DNA from: Gracilaria gracilis
Lineage: Eukaryota > Rhodophyta > Florideophyceae > Gracilariales > Gracilariaceae
Reading direction: 5' to 3'
NCBI GenBank assembly: GCA_030374805.1
Contig: JARGSG010000189.1
Location: 372,001 to 436,000, forward strand
Length of the DNA stretch: 64,000 nucleotides
Notes under the pieces: generated by a model
The model's database searches: none
The model's input: the letters and a program-made list of their open reading frames with translations, nothing else
Told to the model about the DNA's origin: nothing
Shown here: positions 19,009 to 29,580 of the stretch, in pieces
How positions within the stretch are numbered: the first letter of the stretch is position 1
Layout: each line of letters begins with the position of its first letter
Program-made: the position numbers and the translations under genes

Positions 19009-22000
19009 TTATCCCACTTGGGCGTTGACAATTGTCGCCGGGAGACCCGTGAGAGTACGCCGATGGTACTGCACCACTTTCGATCGTGGGAGATGCTCGA
19101 TTGGCTCATCCGAGTCAGCCTCGGGTCCGTAGCCGTACCAACGTACGAGATACTGTATGTACCCCAACGGGTGGTATGAGTGTTCCACTATGTGGTCGAC
19201 TACGAACTCCTGTCGGAAGACTTCCCGGCCTTGCCGTGTGACTACGACATCCTGCTTCGGAGAGCTCTCCGGCGGCTTCATCGTGTGTGGCACTGCGTCG
19301 GTGCTCCGGTTAGACCGAGGTGTGTCCAACAAGGTTGGTGGAACTGTATCTTCGCGGTGTGGTCCCCTACTTGGGTCGGTGATCACGCGTCTCGCGGTGT
19401 CGGTGTTCCCGTTTCCTTGTTCCCGTAGATTTCCTTCTCCCGCGGGAGTCCCAGGTGGGCGTACCGCAAGTTTGCGTGGTAGCAACCGTTTCGACGGAGT
19501 TGTGTGTGGCGTCGAACGCGCTGGCGTCAAAGGTAACCCTGATTGAACCGGCCTCGCCGTGGTGGCACGTGACGTTGTCAAAGGGTGGCCGTCATTGGTC
19601 TGCGCCGTGGCGTGTTCCGCCTCCGTATGCACGGGAGGTGTCAGCTCGGTTTGTCGACGTGGTTCCCTCGCTGAGCTGATCTCCCTTACAGGTGTAGTCC
19701 GTGTGCTACGGTTGGCACCTCTCTGCTGGGCATTTAGCGACGTGTCCACGGTGTGGCCCGCCTCAGGCGTGTTGGGTAACTTAGTCTCCAACGACTCTTC
19801 TCCGTCTTGGACGTGCGAGCTCAACGGCGTTTTAGGCGGTGTTTCCACTCCGTTATACGACGTAGTCACTCCCGGCGCGCTATGCGGCGTAGGCAACGGC
19901 TTCGCCGGTAACGACTGAGTCTCCTCGGTCCTGTCCCGCACGGCGGTAGTGTCTGGTGACGATTCCGCTTCTGCGTTGATGCGCGGCAACCTTGACGAGA
20001 CGCCGGGCTCCCGAGAGGGCTTTGATTGCACATTAGCGGTGTCTCTCTTCCGTGCCACACGGTGTTCCTCACGCGATGGCGCGGAAGCATGACGATTAAC
20101 GAGTTCCTCCCCCTCCTTAGATGGGGCGATATGGGGAGTGAGTATCAGCGCGCCAAGGCGGCGAATAATTACGCCAGGCGGCGGGGCTTCAGACAGCGAA
20201 GCACCAGGGCGCGTAGAGTCCGATAACATCGGCAAATCCGAGAGTCCCCTACTTGGGTGTGGTACCTCCCTAGGGCGGTCGATCGGGGGTGGGTCCGGTG
20301 TGTCCGTAGTGTTCGTTTCCGCTTCTGCGGTAGAATGTCTACTTGATGGGTCGTTTCCCGCAGGCGGGGGTGCAAAAACCACGCGATCGCGTGAAATGCG
20401 TTCGTGTTGCTGACCCATCTCCACTACGACAGTGTGGGATTCTCCAACAATTGCCTTGAAGGGACCGTCGGCGATGGGTGAGAGCTTGTGGCGTTTCTCC
20501 TTGCCTGGGTTCCAATACTCCTTACGGATGAACACATAGTTCCCTTCTTTAAGAGCGGGTGGTCTTCGAGGGGCTCCCTGATCGAAATCACGCTTATATG
20601 CGGCTTTTGACCGGGCCATTGACCGTTGTGCTGCAGGGACCAGCTTGGTAAGCCATGTCTTCCAGGTTTCCCTGTATCCCTTCGTCGAAGGAAATTGGTC
20701 CAGCGTTGGCTGTGCTTCGAGCGCCACGGGCGGTGGGGTGCGAGACAGAACCAATTCAAATGGAGTCAATCCCGTAGTACGGTGTACCTGAGTGTTGTAT
20801 GCGAATGTCAGCGCATCGGTGAACAGGTCCCACGTGGTGGGGTGATCGGCTACATATGAACGGAGTGCTGCTAACAGCGTCCGGTTAAACCGTTCAGCCT
20901 GCCCATTACACTGGGGGTGGTAGGTTGTCGTGAAGAGATTCTTGACATCCAGAATTCTGCATACATCCCCGAAGAACCGGGAGGCAAACTGTTTCCCGTT
21001 GTCGGAGAGTAGATTCACCGGTGGACCGTAGACGAATTCCTAATGGGTGACGAATGCTTGCGCCACCGTCAATGACGTGATTCTCCGTAAGGGTACGGTA
21101 CGAACGAGCTTCGAGAAACGATCCGTGATCACGAGTAAAAACTTGTTACGCCGCTTAGTAGCGAGGAAGGGTCCCAAAATATCGATAGCTACGAATTCCA
21201 GGGGCGCCCTTGCGGGGAAGAGCTTCAACTTCGTCGCATGGCGGCGAAGCTTGACGCGATTCCGAGCACACTCGGCGCAGAACCGCACAGTTGCGTAGCA
21301 ATCTACAGCCATTGCTGGCCAGTAGAATTTCCTTCGCAATGTAAGGTACAGTTTCCGTCCTCTGACGTGGCCACTAAGTTTGGCATAGTGTGATAAGTGT
21401 AACACCCGAGATTGTAGGGCGTGTGGCACCAGTATTTGTGGGTTTCCAGTTACCGTGCGAACGAAATATCCAATATCATTAACCCGAAAGGGGAGATCAG
21501 CTCCTCCATTGAGTTGCGCTTAAATCTTCGTGCAGTAGGGATCGCTGAACTGTTCCCTAACCATCTCCTCCGTTGTAACGGGTACGAAGTTCCCTGATAG
21601 GGGGTTCGCACTTTCGCTGACAGCGAGTAGGTCATCCAGTTCCTGGTCAAAATCCAGTTCGTCTGGCCATTCCTCTTCGATATCATCCATTTCACCTGCA
21701 GTGTAGTCGTCAACTGCGAAGCAGAGTATTTCCTCGTCATCGACGGCTAACACTTCTCCTGTGGTGGGTAGGCGAGAAAGGGCGTCGGCTTGTGTATTGT
21801 TGGCGCCCTTCTTGTAGGTGACGTCGAAGTCAAACTCTGCAAGACGCAGTCTTCAACGCATTAAGCGGCCTGAAGGCTCCGATATGGAGAGTAGCCATGT
21901 CAATGATGAGTGATCCGTGTAAAAGGTGAAATGAGCACCCATGAGGTAGGGGCGTAGTGTGCATAACGCCAACACTACTGCAAGACATTCCTTCTCCGAG

Positions 22001-24274
22001 AAGGAGTAATTCTTCTCATTCACGTTTAAGGAACGGAACCAGTACCCAATTGGCTTGCGTTCCCCCTCTGGGGGGGTTTGAAACAAGGCGCAGCATACCT
22101 GGTAGTCACTAGAATCCGTGTCCACGGTATATGAAAGTCCCGGTTTCGGTAGTGACAGTACTTGTGCCGTGGTTACAGCCTCTTTGAGAGAGTTAAAGGC
22201 TTCCGTCTGAGTAGACGTGAATGGGTCCAACTTAGGCGGTTGACCCTTCCGCAGAAGCGCGTTGAGAGGTGCCACAATATCCGCGAAGTTGGGAATAAAC
22301 CGTCTATAGACGTTGACTAATCCTAGGAAGGATCTCAGTTCAGTCTGGGTAGTCGGTTTCGTGGCCTGTTTAAGCGACTTCACACGAGCTTCTTCGATCA
22401 TGACACGTCCTGGACGGATTATGTGACCCAGGTAATTGACAGTATCCGTGAAGAATTCGCATTTTCTCAGCTTGAGTGTCACTCCGGCGTCCTGTAACGT
22501 GGCCATTATGTCTCTCACATGTGTGAGGTGATCATACAGATTATCTGAGAATACAGTGACGTCGTCAAGGTAGGCGAGACAAGTACGCCACTTGAAGCGG
22601 GCCAGTAGGATATCAATAGCACGCTGAAAAGTAGCGGAAGCATTGGTTAAACCAAAGGGCATCCGTTTAAAACGGTAGAGGCTAGAATGGCAGACAAACG
22701 CTGTCTTGTACTGATCCTCCTTTCTCACTGGAACCTGCCAGTATCGCCAGTTAGCATCCAAGGCCGTGAATACGGTAGAGTTTCCGAGAGAATCGATGTA
22801 TTCATCCATACGTGAAATAGGGTACACGTCCTTGACGGTAAGGGCGTTTAGACGACGATAGTCGATACAGAAGCGCCAGGAACCATCCGGTTTCGGAGCC
22901 AGTACTACTGGTGATGCTCACGGCGAATGTGCCGGTTCTATAACTCCTGCATGCAGCATCTTGTCCACCTGAAATTGCTCTTCTTCTCTGGCCTTGGGCC
23001 CTGCCCTGTACGGATGTTGGGCTACTGGCCGAGAGTTTCGGAAGGAGATCAATCGGGTGTTCCGTGGTATTTATCTCTCCGAGAGAAACATCCCACATTG
23101 TGGTGAATTCACGAAGCATATCGCGCAGTCGTTTGCGGTGTGTCTCCGGAACATGTCCGAGGTCGAGTTCTTCCAATTCCTTCCCTGGGTCCAATTGGTC
23201 GTAACTCGTCGGAACGCGTGTCTTCTCTGTCTTAACAGGTTGCTGACCCGAGACACTCGGCGACGGAGACGAATGAGATTCAGACTCCTCCCCCTCCTTA
23301 GAGTGAACGATTCCGAGCACATCGGCAGCAGTCATCTTCGTCAGTACCAACGCAGTGGGTTGCGGCATGACCGAGCCAATCACTTGGTTTTTCACCAGAT
23401 ACTGGGTTGTTTTGCCTAGATTGGCTATCAACACGTAAAACACATTATCCGGTTCCACCTGGACCACTCCATTAGCAATGGCAAGAGAGTATTTATCATA
23501 CAACGACGGCAATGGCTGGACGATTCGTAAACCATGTTGACGGGAATTCACCTGTACCCAGACTTGAGACTCTGGAGGCACGCGTGTCGCGGAGGCAACA
23601 CGAAGCTTCGTAGATTCCCGAGAACTCGGTGGTGCTTCCTGCGCCGCAGGTAGAGGTACATGCTTCTTGGAGGCATGCCTCAAAGGACGACGAAGAATCG
23701 GCACGGACGAACCATCTTCCATTTCAACACGTCTCTGGCGGGGCCTAATGGCATCGACAAAGCGGTCGCAAAAGTCACAACCCAAAATGACTGGGGTGGC
23801 CAGGGACCGACAAACGACAAAGTCGAGCTTCACCACGCATGAGCCCAAGCGGATTACCAACTCGATGTATCCTACCGTTGACAACGGGTTGTTATTGGAG
23901 TCAGCGACGTCAGGAATATCGCCACGGCGAATGTGTGACCGCAAGGCGGGTGGCAATGCTGTCTCAACAATGAAGTTCGGACCTGCGCCTGTATCTAATA
24001 CAGTGAGATAACGCACCATAAACTGGGGTGAAAGGCCAAGGTCGGCATAGACCTTGTAATTGCGCTTGGCCATCACCATAACTCTATCCGGGAACCGGTT
24101 ATTTCTTACCCGTATCCACGGTCGACGAAGAACACCAAGATATTCTGAGTTCACGTCTTCGACGGCCTGTTTTCTCGAGAGGATTCGGACCTGGGAGCGA
24201 GGCAGGGACGCCTCGGGCGCCTTCAGCTTCAACTCTGAGGGCGCCTCTCCAAGAGAGGAGACTCCCACAATTAG
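19009..24274 (-). pseudogene. pol: pol of chromovirus 1 (PR-RT-RH-IN-chromodomain), broken
   Basis: Starts in the -1 frame at the gag end. Protease: VLDTGAGPNFI near 23990. Reverse transcriptase: MPFGLTNASATFQRAI and the catalytic YLDD near 22570-22680. RNase H: VDTDSSD and FYTDHSSLTWL. Integrase: His-x6-His and Cys-x2-Cys zinc site, then Asp (AIDILGPF), Asp (LLSDNGKQF) and Glu (GQAERFNR). A Pro/Thr/Arg-rich spacer of about 350 residues leads to a chromodomain (FVVDHIVEH...VRWYGYGPE...EPIEHLPRSK), in which the second aromatic-cage Trp seen in element 2 (DTWEP) is Asp (DSDEP). Breaks: a one-base deletion near 23025; in-frame stops at 22918 (TGA), 21853 (TGA), 21520 (TAA) and 21040 (TAG), three of them at Trp codons. 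Confidence 0.9.
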
Positions 24275-26421
24275 TTTTTCTGAGCAGATTCCGCCTGAGG
24301 CGTGTGCTCAGTGTTCTGAACCATTGATGCCTGGGCACCAGTGGCAGAAGCGTCCGCAGTAGCAGTTGAATTTCTCTCGAGAGGGGTCCGGGGGTGAGAG
24401 ATCACCATGTTCTGGGAAATCGGAGCCGCAATTGTGCGTGGAATATCCATCTTCGCGCGGATGTACGATGCCATCGGAACAGAAGCCTTCTCTTCAGGTG
24501 AGAGGGATTCGTAGTTGGAAATGACTTGTGCCTATTCACGCATGGTTAAAACGCACTGTGGAGAAGTATGCCCTCGCGTATAGCAGAGGTGACAGATCAA
24601 TCCAACAATGGCATTGAAGTGCCGAGTATTCGAGAATCGCACCGCTGGGCGGGAAGCTTGCCAGCCAGGCCGTGAGGCCCGGGTTCCACCGTTCTCATAT
24701 GACAGTCGAGGCGGTTGAACTCGGTTCCAATCTGCATACAGCAGTGTATTGTCCGGAGCCGTTTGAAACGAGGCATCCGTGGTTGAGGGAAGCTTCGTTG
24801 TCGAGATTGAAAGCACGTCGCTACGGGCAAAGTGCACCTGATCATACTCCGTATTGGAGTGTTCCACAGCCAGCATTGACGCAGACGGGGTTCCCGATTC
24901 CAACATCAACGCTTTAGCGGACTTCAACCAGGTACCCGGTACTCGTGCGCGTAGCGCATCGCCTTCGGCGCGTGCATACTGCACCAGTTCCAAGTACGTA
25001 GTCTTACGGTTCTCTTCACTGCGACGGGCCACTAGGGTCCGTATAGCCGGGTCTAGTCCATCAACGAACATGGTACAACGCTCTTGAGCGGAATAAACAT
25101 TGCCACAACGGTGGAAGGCCTTATTTAGGCGCACCGAGTAATCGGTTTCCGTTTCGCCGGGGCGTTGTTTGGTGTCCCTCAGAGCGAAGATAGCCGACTG
25201 GATGGCGGTACCAGTGGCATAAGACCTCAGTAGATACTGAACTGCTTCAGGCCAGCAAGTAACCCCTCCTTCAGAGGCGCGCGATGAACCTCTTACAGAG
25301 TTGTACTGATCTTCCGCAAGTCCGCGTAGAAAATAGGGCAGCGCGACAAACGCCTGTCCTTCATTCATCCCAAGGATGTCGGCTTCCGCTACAAAGCGTG
25401 ATAGGAAATCCAACACCAAGATGGGATCATCGCCTGTAAACAGTTGATTACGGAGCGACAGCTGCATCCGTTTGATACAGTCTTTGACCTTTCCCGTCCC
25501 ACGGGGAGTTCTATCCAATGAGGAGTCCTCCAAACCGTAATACCGGTATGACAACAGCTTTTTGTAGAGCAGATTGGTAGGCTTCAACTCTTTTAATCCA
25601 GAGTGCTTCCTTCCCTTCGAGCGGGCGCGTATCACACCTTGGTTGGCTGATGACCCCTTTGAGCGTGACGAACGCTCACGAGGGGCTTCTTCTACCGACG
25701 AGTCGGACGAATCAGACCCGTTCGACCGGCGTGAAGAAAGATAAGATGCTGACGAATCAGAGTCGTAGTTCTTCCGCTCCTTGCGTGCTTTGGATCCACT
25801 GACCTTCTTGTCACGGTGTGAAACAGCAACCGGCTCAGCCGTGCGATTGGCTCCAACCAGGACGGTTTGTTCCACCGTTTATAGACGGGCGCGGAGGCGA
25901 GTAAACTTCTCAGCCACGTCCTCCACAAAATTAGCGGGTCCTCCAAAAGCTTCCAAGAGGGAGTTGACATCACCACGCAATACGCGGAGATCCTCAGAAA
26001 AGTCCTGCAAAGTAGTGTCATCCACCTTCTTTCGAAGTAGCGAAAACTCCTTAGCAAGGGTAGCATGGGCAGCCCGCGTGGAGCGAAGCTGTTCTTCCAC
26101 AGTTAAGTGGGGGGTGTCATTGACAGTAGCCCTCAGAGGTGCCTCAGGGGCGGGACCAGCAACGGCAGGAGCCGGTCCTTCACCTCGATGCGGGTTGATC
26201 AACGACGTGGGCGGAAGTCGAGTGGTCGTCGGCACAGCTTCAGTAGCCGGCATCCCTTCGGTCCGGGACCGTGAACGGGTGGGGATCCGTGACGAAAGTG
26301 GCGGATCCGATCTTCCAGTCTGACTGCGTGTCTTCGGACGATCTGACAGCGTCATGACCAGAACAACCGTACAACGGGATAATCGACACCCAATTGGCTG
26401 GGACTTCCAGTGAACTTCCAA
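24271..26421 (-). pseudogene. gag: gag of chromovirus 1, two in-frame stops
   Basis: One frame from about 26421 to TAA at 24271-24273, interrupted by TAA at 25879-25881 and TAG at 24532-24534. N-terminal part (25882-26421): Pro/Arg-rich, then a coiled-coil (EEQLRSTRAAHATLAKE...). Middle: Ser/Asp and Arg/Ser-rich linker, then the gag capsid region with PILVLDFLSRF, RQ/QRPGETETDYS and FVDGLDPAIRTLV. C-terminal CCHC zinc knuckle CHLCYTRGHTSPQC (CX2CX4HX4C). The frame can be aligned throughout with gag of chromovirus 2. Capsid and RNA packaging function is that of the family. Confidence 0.88.
24274..24280 (-). promoter_or_regulatory. Candidate -1 frameshift site at the gag-pol junction
   Basis: On the minus strand G AAA AAC immediately precedes the gag stop TAA; pol is open in the -1 frame across it (GAA AAA CTA). 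The identical GAAAAACTAA is at the same junction in chromovirus 2. It is one base away from the classic A AAA AAC slippery heptamer. Pol here has no nearby ATG, which favours frameshifting. Confidence 0.5.
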
Positions 26422-26515
26422 ATGGAGACAAGGGCAAAAGGACTAACCTCGTCACGAGTAAATTCATGAGTGAATCTTTCGACAAAACTAGTCGTTCTAA
26501 GTCGGGGGGCCACTG
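26422..26515 (-). other. Leader of chromovirus 1 with primer-binding site (26496-26514)
   Basis: After the 5' LTR the minus strand reads TGGCCCCCCGACTTAGAAC. Element 2 has TGGTCTCCCGACTTAGAAG at the corresponding place. The complement ends in CCA and has the spacing of a tRNA T-arm plus acceptor stem, so a tRNA primer is likely; which tRNA I cannot say. Confidence 0.6.
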
Positions 26516-27360
26516 GTAGAGCAACGCCTTTGGCGGGAAAAGCGCAGGCTCACGAAGACGTTCGGAATCTTCCCCTCGACAGGGCAGCACAGCGAACGGA
26601 GCACTCCGGGAATGACACAGCTAAGCCGGGTGTAAATCCGAGGTCAAACCACCACGACAAGCGTCGGAGCGTTAGGCTGATTAGTAGTCGGTAGAGATCC
26701 ACGTGTTCACACGGTCACGAGATGAGTCCTCGAAAGAAGGTAGCACGGCAACGACAAGGTGTCGGAAACGGGCCACTGAGAACAGGGCAAAAAGGCAAAC
26801 CCAAAAAGGGGAGAAAGCAAACCACCAGAGTGGGGAAGAGAGAGAGAGAATAAAGCAAACCCAATACAGGGGCGAGTATACGACAATAGGTCGGAACGAG
26901 ACACACAAATAGTGGTTATACTCTGAGCGCCACAACGGTGCGTGAACAACGCAGTCGTCACTCCACTTGGAGGTGAACGATTCGCGAAGGCGTGATAGTT
27001 AGAGCCAGAAGCCGTTGCTTGGCAAGGGGCAGTTTACTTGGGGGAGCGGTGCTCAACCCTCTAAGTACTGAGCTCGGCGCACCATTGACAGTGGGTGCGC
27101 CGGGCAAAATAATCTATAAAATATCTAAGTAAATAGAGCAATGCTGGGTGCACTGCCTCTGGCATATCCGTGCTACACGTGTGCTAGTCACACCCGCTAA
27201 GCGGCGCCTCGAGCCGTGCAATCCATACACGTGTACATGTGTGGAAATTACCTCAGCTAGGCGACACGCTAATAGCGGTGTAGCTCATATATATATACTG
27301 ACGCATGATGCGGAAATTAACTAAGTACCTCAAATCGCCTCCAAGGAGTGTTGTCCTTCA
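26516..27360 (-). repeat. 5' LTR of chromovirus 1
   Basis: 845 bp, direct-repeat partner of 15988-16840, with the same hairpins. Its left border is uncertain by 2-3 bases because the terminal bases differ from the other LTR (GCTCTACC against GCTTCACA). A TATATATAT tract on this element's strand lies at 27287-27297. Confidence 0.88.
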
Positions 27361-28441
27361 GTGCGGGAGGATTGTACGAGCTGTCTGTGAGTCCGCGAAA
27401 GACTTCTGTAGCGAAGGGATCGGCGCTGTATGCGTCGCGGATATCTCGTCGAATATCGGGAAGGACAAGACTGAGTGACTGAAAACGCGGAGGTATGTGG
27501 TCAGGACGACGGCTGAGTGCATCAGGGACGACGTTTTTCTTCCCTGCAATGTGTTCAATATCGAATATGTACTCTTGAATCTCATCGAGCCATCTGCATT
27601 GACGACCCACTAGTTTAGGTTTTGTATTCAAGTATCGGATAGAGTCGTGGTCTGTGCGCAAGATGAAATGTCTTCCACGCAAGTAGGGTGCCCATGTGCG
27701 GAGGGCGATCATGACAGGCAGAAGCTCCTGATCCCCTGTGTCCCATCTACATTCCGTTTCCGAGAGACGATGTGAAAGGAAAGCGATTGGATGGCCATTC
27801 TGAGACAACGTGGCGCCAACTGCATGCTTGGAGGCGTCGGTTGTCACGATGAGGGGCTGCGAAGGATCTGCGTTAGAAAGTACGGGAGCGGAAGTCAGTG
27901 CCTGTTTGATATCATTAAAGGCCGATTTTTGTTCTTCGGTCCATTGAAACTGGCGAGTGCGAATCAAGTCAGTTAATGGACGCAGGATGTTTGCGTAACC
28001 CTCGATGAATCTGCGGTAGAAATTAGTGAAGCCCACAAATTGTTGAATGTGACGAACGGTGCTTGGCGTTGGCCAGTCCGTGACGGCGGAAGTGAGACGT
28101 TCTTGGGTAGAAACGCCTTGATCAGAGACGTGAAACCATAGAAAGTCCACTTCCTTGACGCCGAAGGAGCAGTTGCTCAACTTGGCGTACAGTTGGTGTT
28201 TGCGAAGGGGCGCTAGGACTTGGCGGAGGTGCTGCTTGTGCTCCTCAATTGATCTGCTGTATACCAGTATGTCGTCAATGTAGAGGACGAGGCACTCACC
28301 GTTTAGGTCTTTCAAAGCCGATGCGATCAAGCGTGAGAACGCGGCTGGGGCATTCGTGAGGCCAAAGCTGAGCACTTTCCATTCAAAAGATCCATAGCGA
28401 GTTCGTATTGCTGTATTGTGGCAATCCTCATCGCGAATGCG
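27361..28441 (-). pseudogene. Fragment of a third Ty3/gypsy pol (RT-RNase H), cut on both sides
   Basis: Continuous minus-strand frame entering from the LTR at 28442 and leaving into the LTR at 27360. It begins inside the RT palm (RIRDEDC, then TRYGSFEWKVLSFGLTNAPA), has the catalytic YIDD, then RNase H (VTTDASKHAVGATLSQ, RTDHDSIRYL) and the connection region (VVPDALSRRPDH). It differs strongly from RT of chromoviruses 1 and 2. No stop inside, so it was interrupted rather recently or is short by chance. The missing N-terminal RT half is not found beyond the right end of element 2, nor the integrase beyond the left end of element 1. Confidence 0.88.
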
Positions 28442-29434
28442 TGTGGAGCAATGGCAATCCGATGTCGGCACAATGAAGTTTCTCATAATGGAGCCCTATC
28501 CATTGAGCCCTGACGTGTCAGACTATGAATATGGACCCCGTTACGGGTGAAATTGGAAATATTGTTGAGATGTACCTTGTTAGGTGAATCGGGGACAGAA
28601 CTTATGAAATAGGTGTACAGTAGGGCCTTGTGGCATATTTGTCCAAATATTTGGCGTCACATCCGCTGGGTAGATACTGTGGCACCCTGACACTGGGTTG
28701 TCCACGTGTAGAGCCCTCTTGGGAGTGCGCAGCCCTAGATACAGTAGATAGTATATATGCTCGGGCAATCTCGCCCTGGCGCCACTAAGTAAAACTCACC
28801 TGAGTCGTATCTTCTTCTTGAAGTACGTGGTCTTCATCCCGAAGGTCAGGCCATGGTTGCTACTGCCTACGTAGGTTCACGACTCCTCTACGGAGAGTAA
28901 CCACGACTGGTCTCGGTACAATCACCCCTCAGGGTCCCTAAGGAAGTTCTTTACTACCAATTTCTGGCTTGTTTCACTGATTACCCCAGTATCAGGTTGT
29001 ATTTGTTGTCGTTCGCCGAGGTACCGGATCTTTGTTTAGTTCAACGTTTTCCTGGTGCAGGTCTCGCTTCCGCCTCTGTATAGAGTTATATTTGGACACT
29101 CGTGTGTGTCTCGTTCCGCTATCGGCCCTGTTCCCGCCGTTGGCATGGGCCGTAGCTTCGCTCATGTGGTTCTCCGTAGGAGCATTACACCGTCTTACGG
29201 CACCGTTCGCTCCACTTCTAGACTCGTTATCTCTTGATCCGTCATCGGTTATTCCTCTCTAGGCCAACGCTCTTCTTTACCTCTGCAGGTTATTCCAGCA
29301 CCGTCTCCGGTTTACACCCGGGTGCCACGCGGCACGCGCACGGGCAGAGGGCTCTACTTCTGAGTTCGCCCTTTTGTGGGAGCAGGACTCAGACACCCTG
29401 GTGGACACGTACCCTCTTTGGGGTTTGCTCTACA
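28442..29434 (+). repeat. 5' LTR of chromovirus 2
   Basis: 993 bp, TGTGGAGCAA...TTGCTCTACA with matching terminal inverted repeats. Highly similar to 39263-40259. A TATATAT at 28752-28758 is a candidate promoter element for the genomic transcript. Confidence 0.92.
28752..28758 (+). promoter_or_regulatory. Candidate TATA box in LTR of chromovirus 2
   Basis: GTATATATGC about 310 bp into the LTR, present in both LTRs (second copy near 39573-39582). Position fits a U3/R border. Confidence 0.3.
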
Positions 29435-29437
29435 TTC

Positions 29438-29456
29438 TGGTCTCCCGACTTAGAAG
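29438..29456 (+). other. Primer-binding site of chromovirus 2
   Basis: TGGTCTCCCGACTTAGAAG three bases after the LTR; 16 of 19 positions match the corresponding site of chromovirus 1. Confidence 0.65.
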
Positions 29457-29580
29457 ATTATAGTGGACTAGAGCCTGAAAAGGAAGTTTAATTGAAGTAG
29501 TACTCATAAGAGTTCGAAACTAGAAGTTTGTTGTTGTTTTGGAAGTTGTTTCCCCGCTTGTGTTTGTTTCTGTCACTGGA

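Larger units (their letters stand above)
15988..27360 (-). mobile_element. Chromovirus 1: Ty3/gypsy LTR retrotransposon with antisense gene
   Basis: Complete structure on the minus strand: 5' LTR 26516-27360, primer-binding site 26496-26514, gag 24271-26421, pol 19009-24274 (protease, reverse transcriptase, RNase H, integrase, chromodomain), an opposite-strand gene 16876-18834, polypurine tract, 3' LTR 15988-16840. About 11.4 kb. The chromodomain at the integrase C-terminus places it with the chromoviruses. Gag and pol are interrupted by stops and a frameshift, so it is not autonomous now. No target-site duplication is visible: the left flank ends ACCATA and the right flank begins GTGCG inside a third gypsy element, which suggests rearrangement or recombination. 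Confidence 0.92.
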
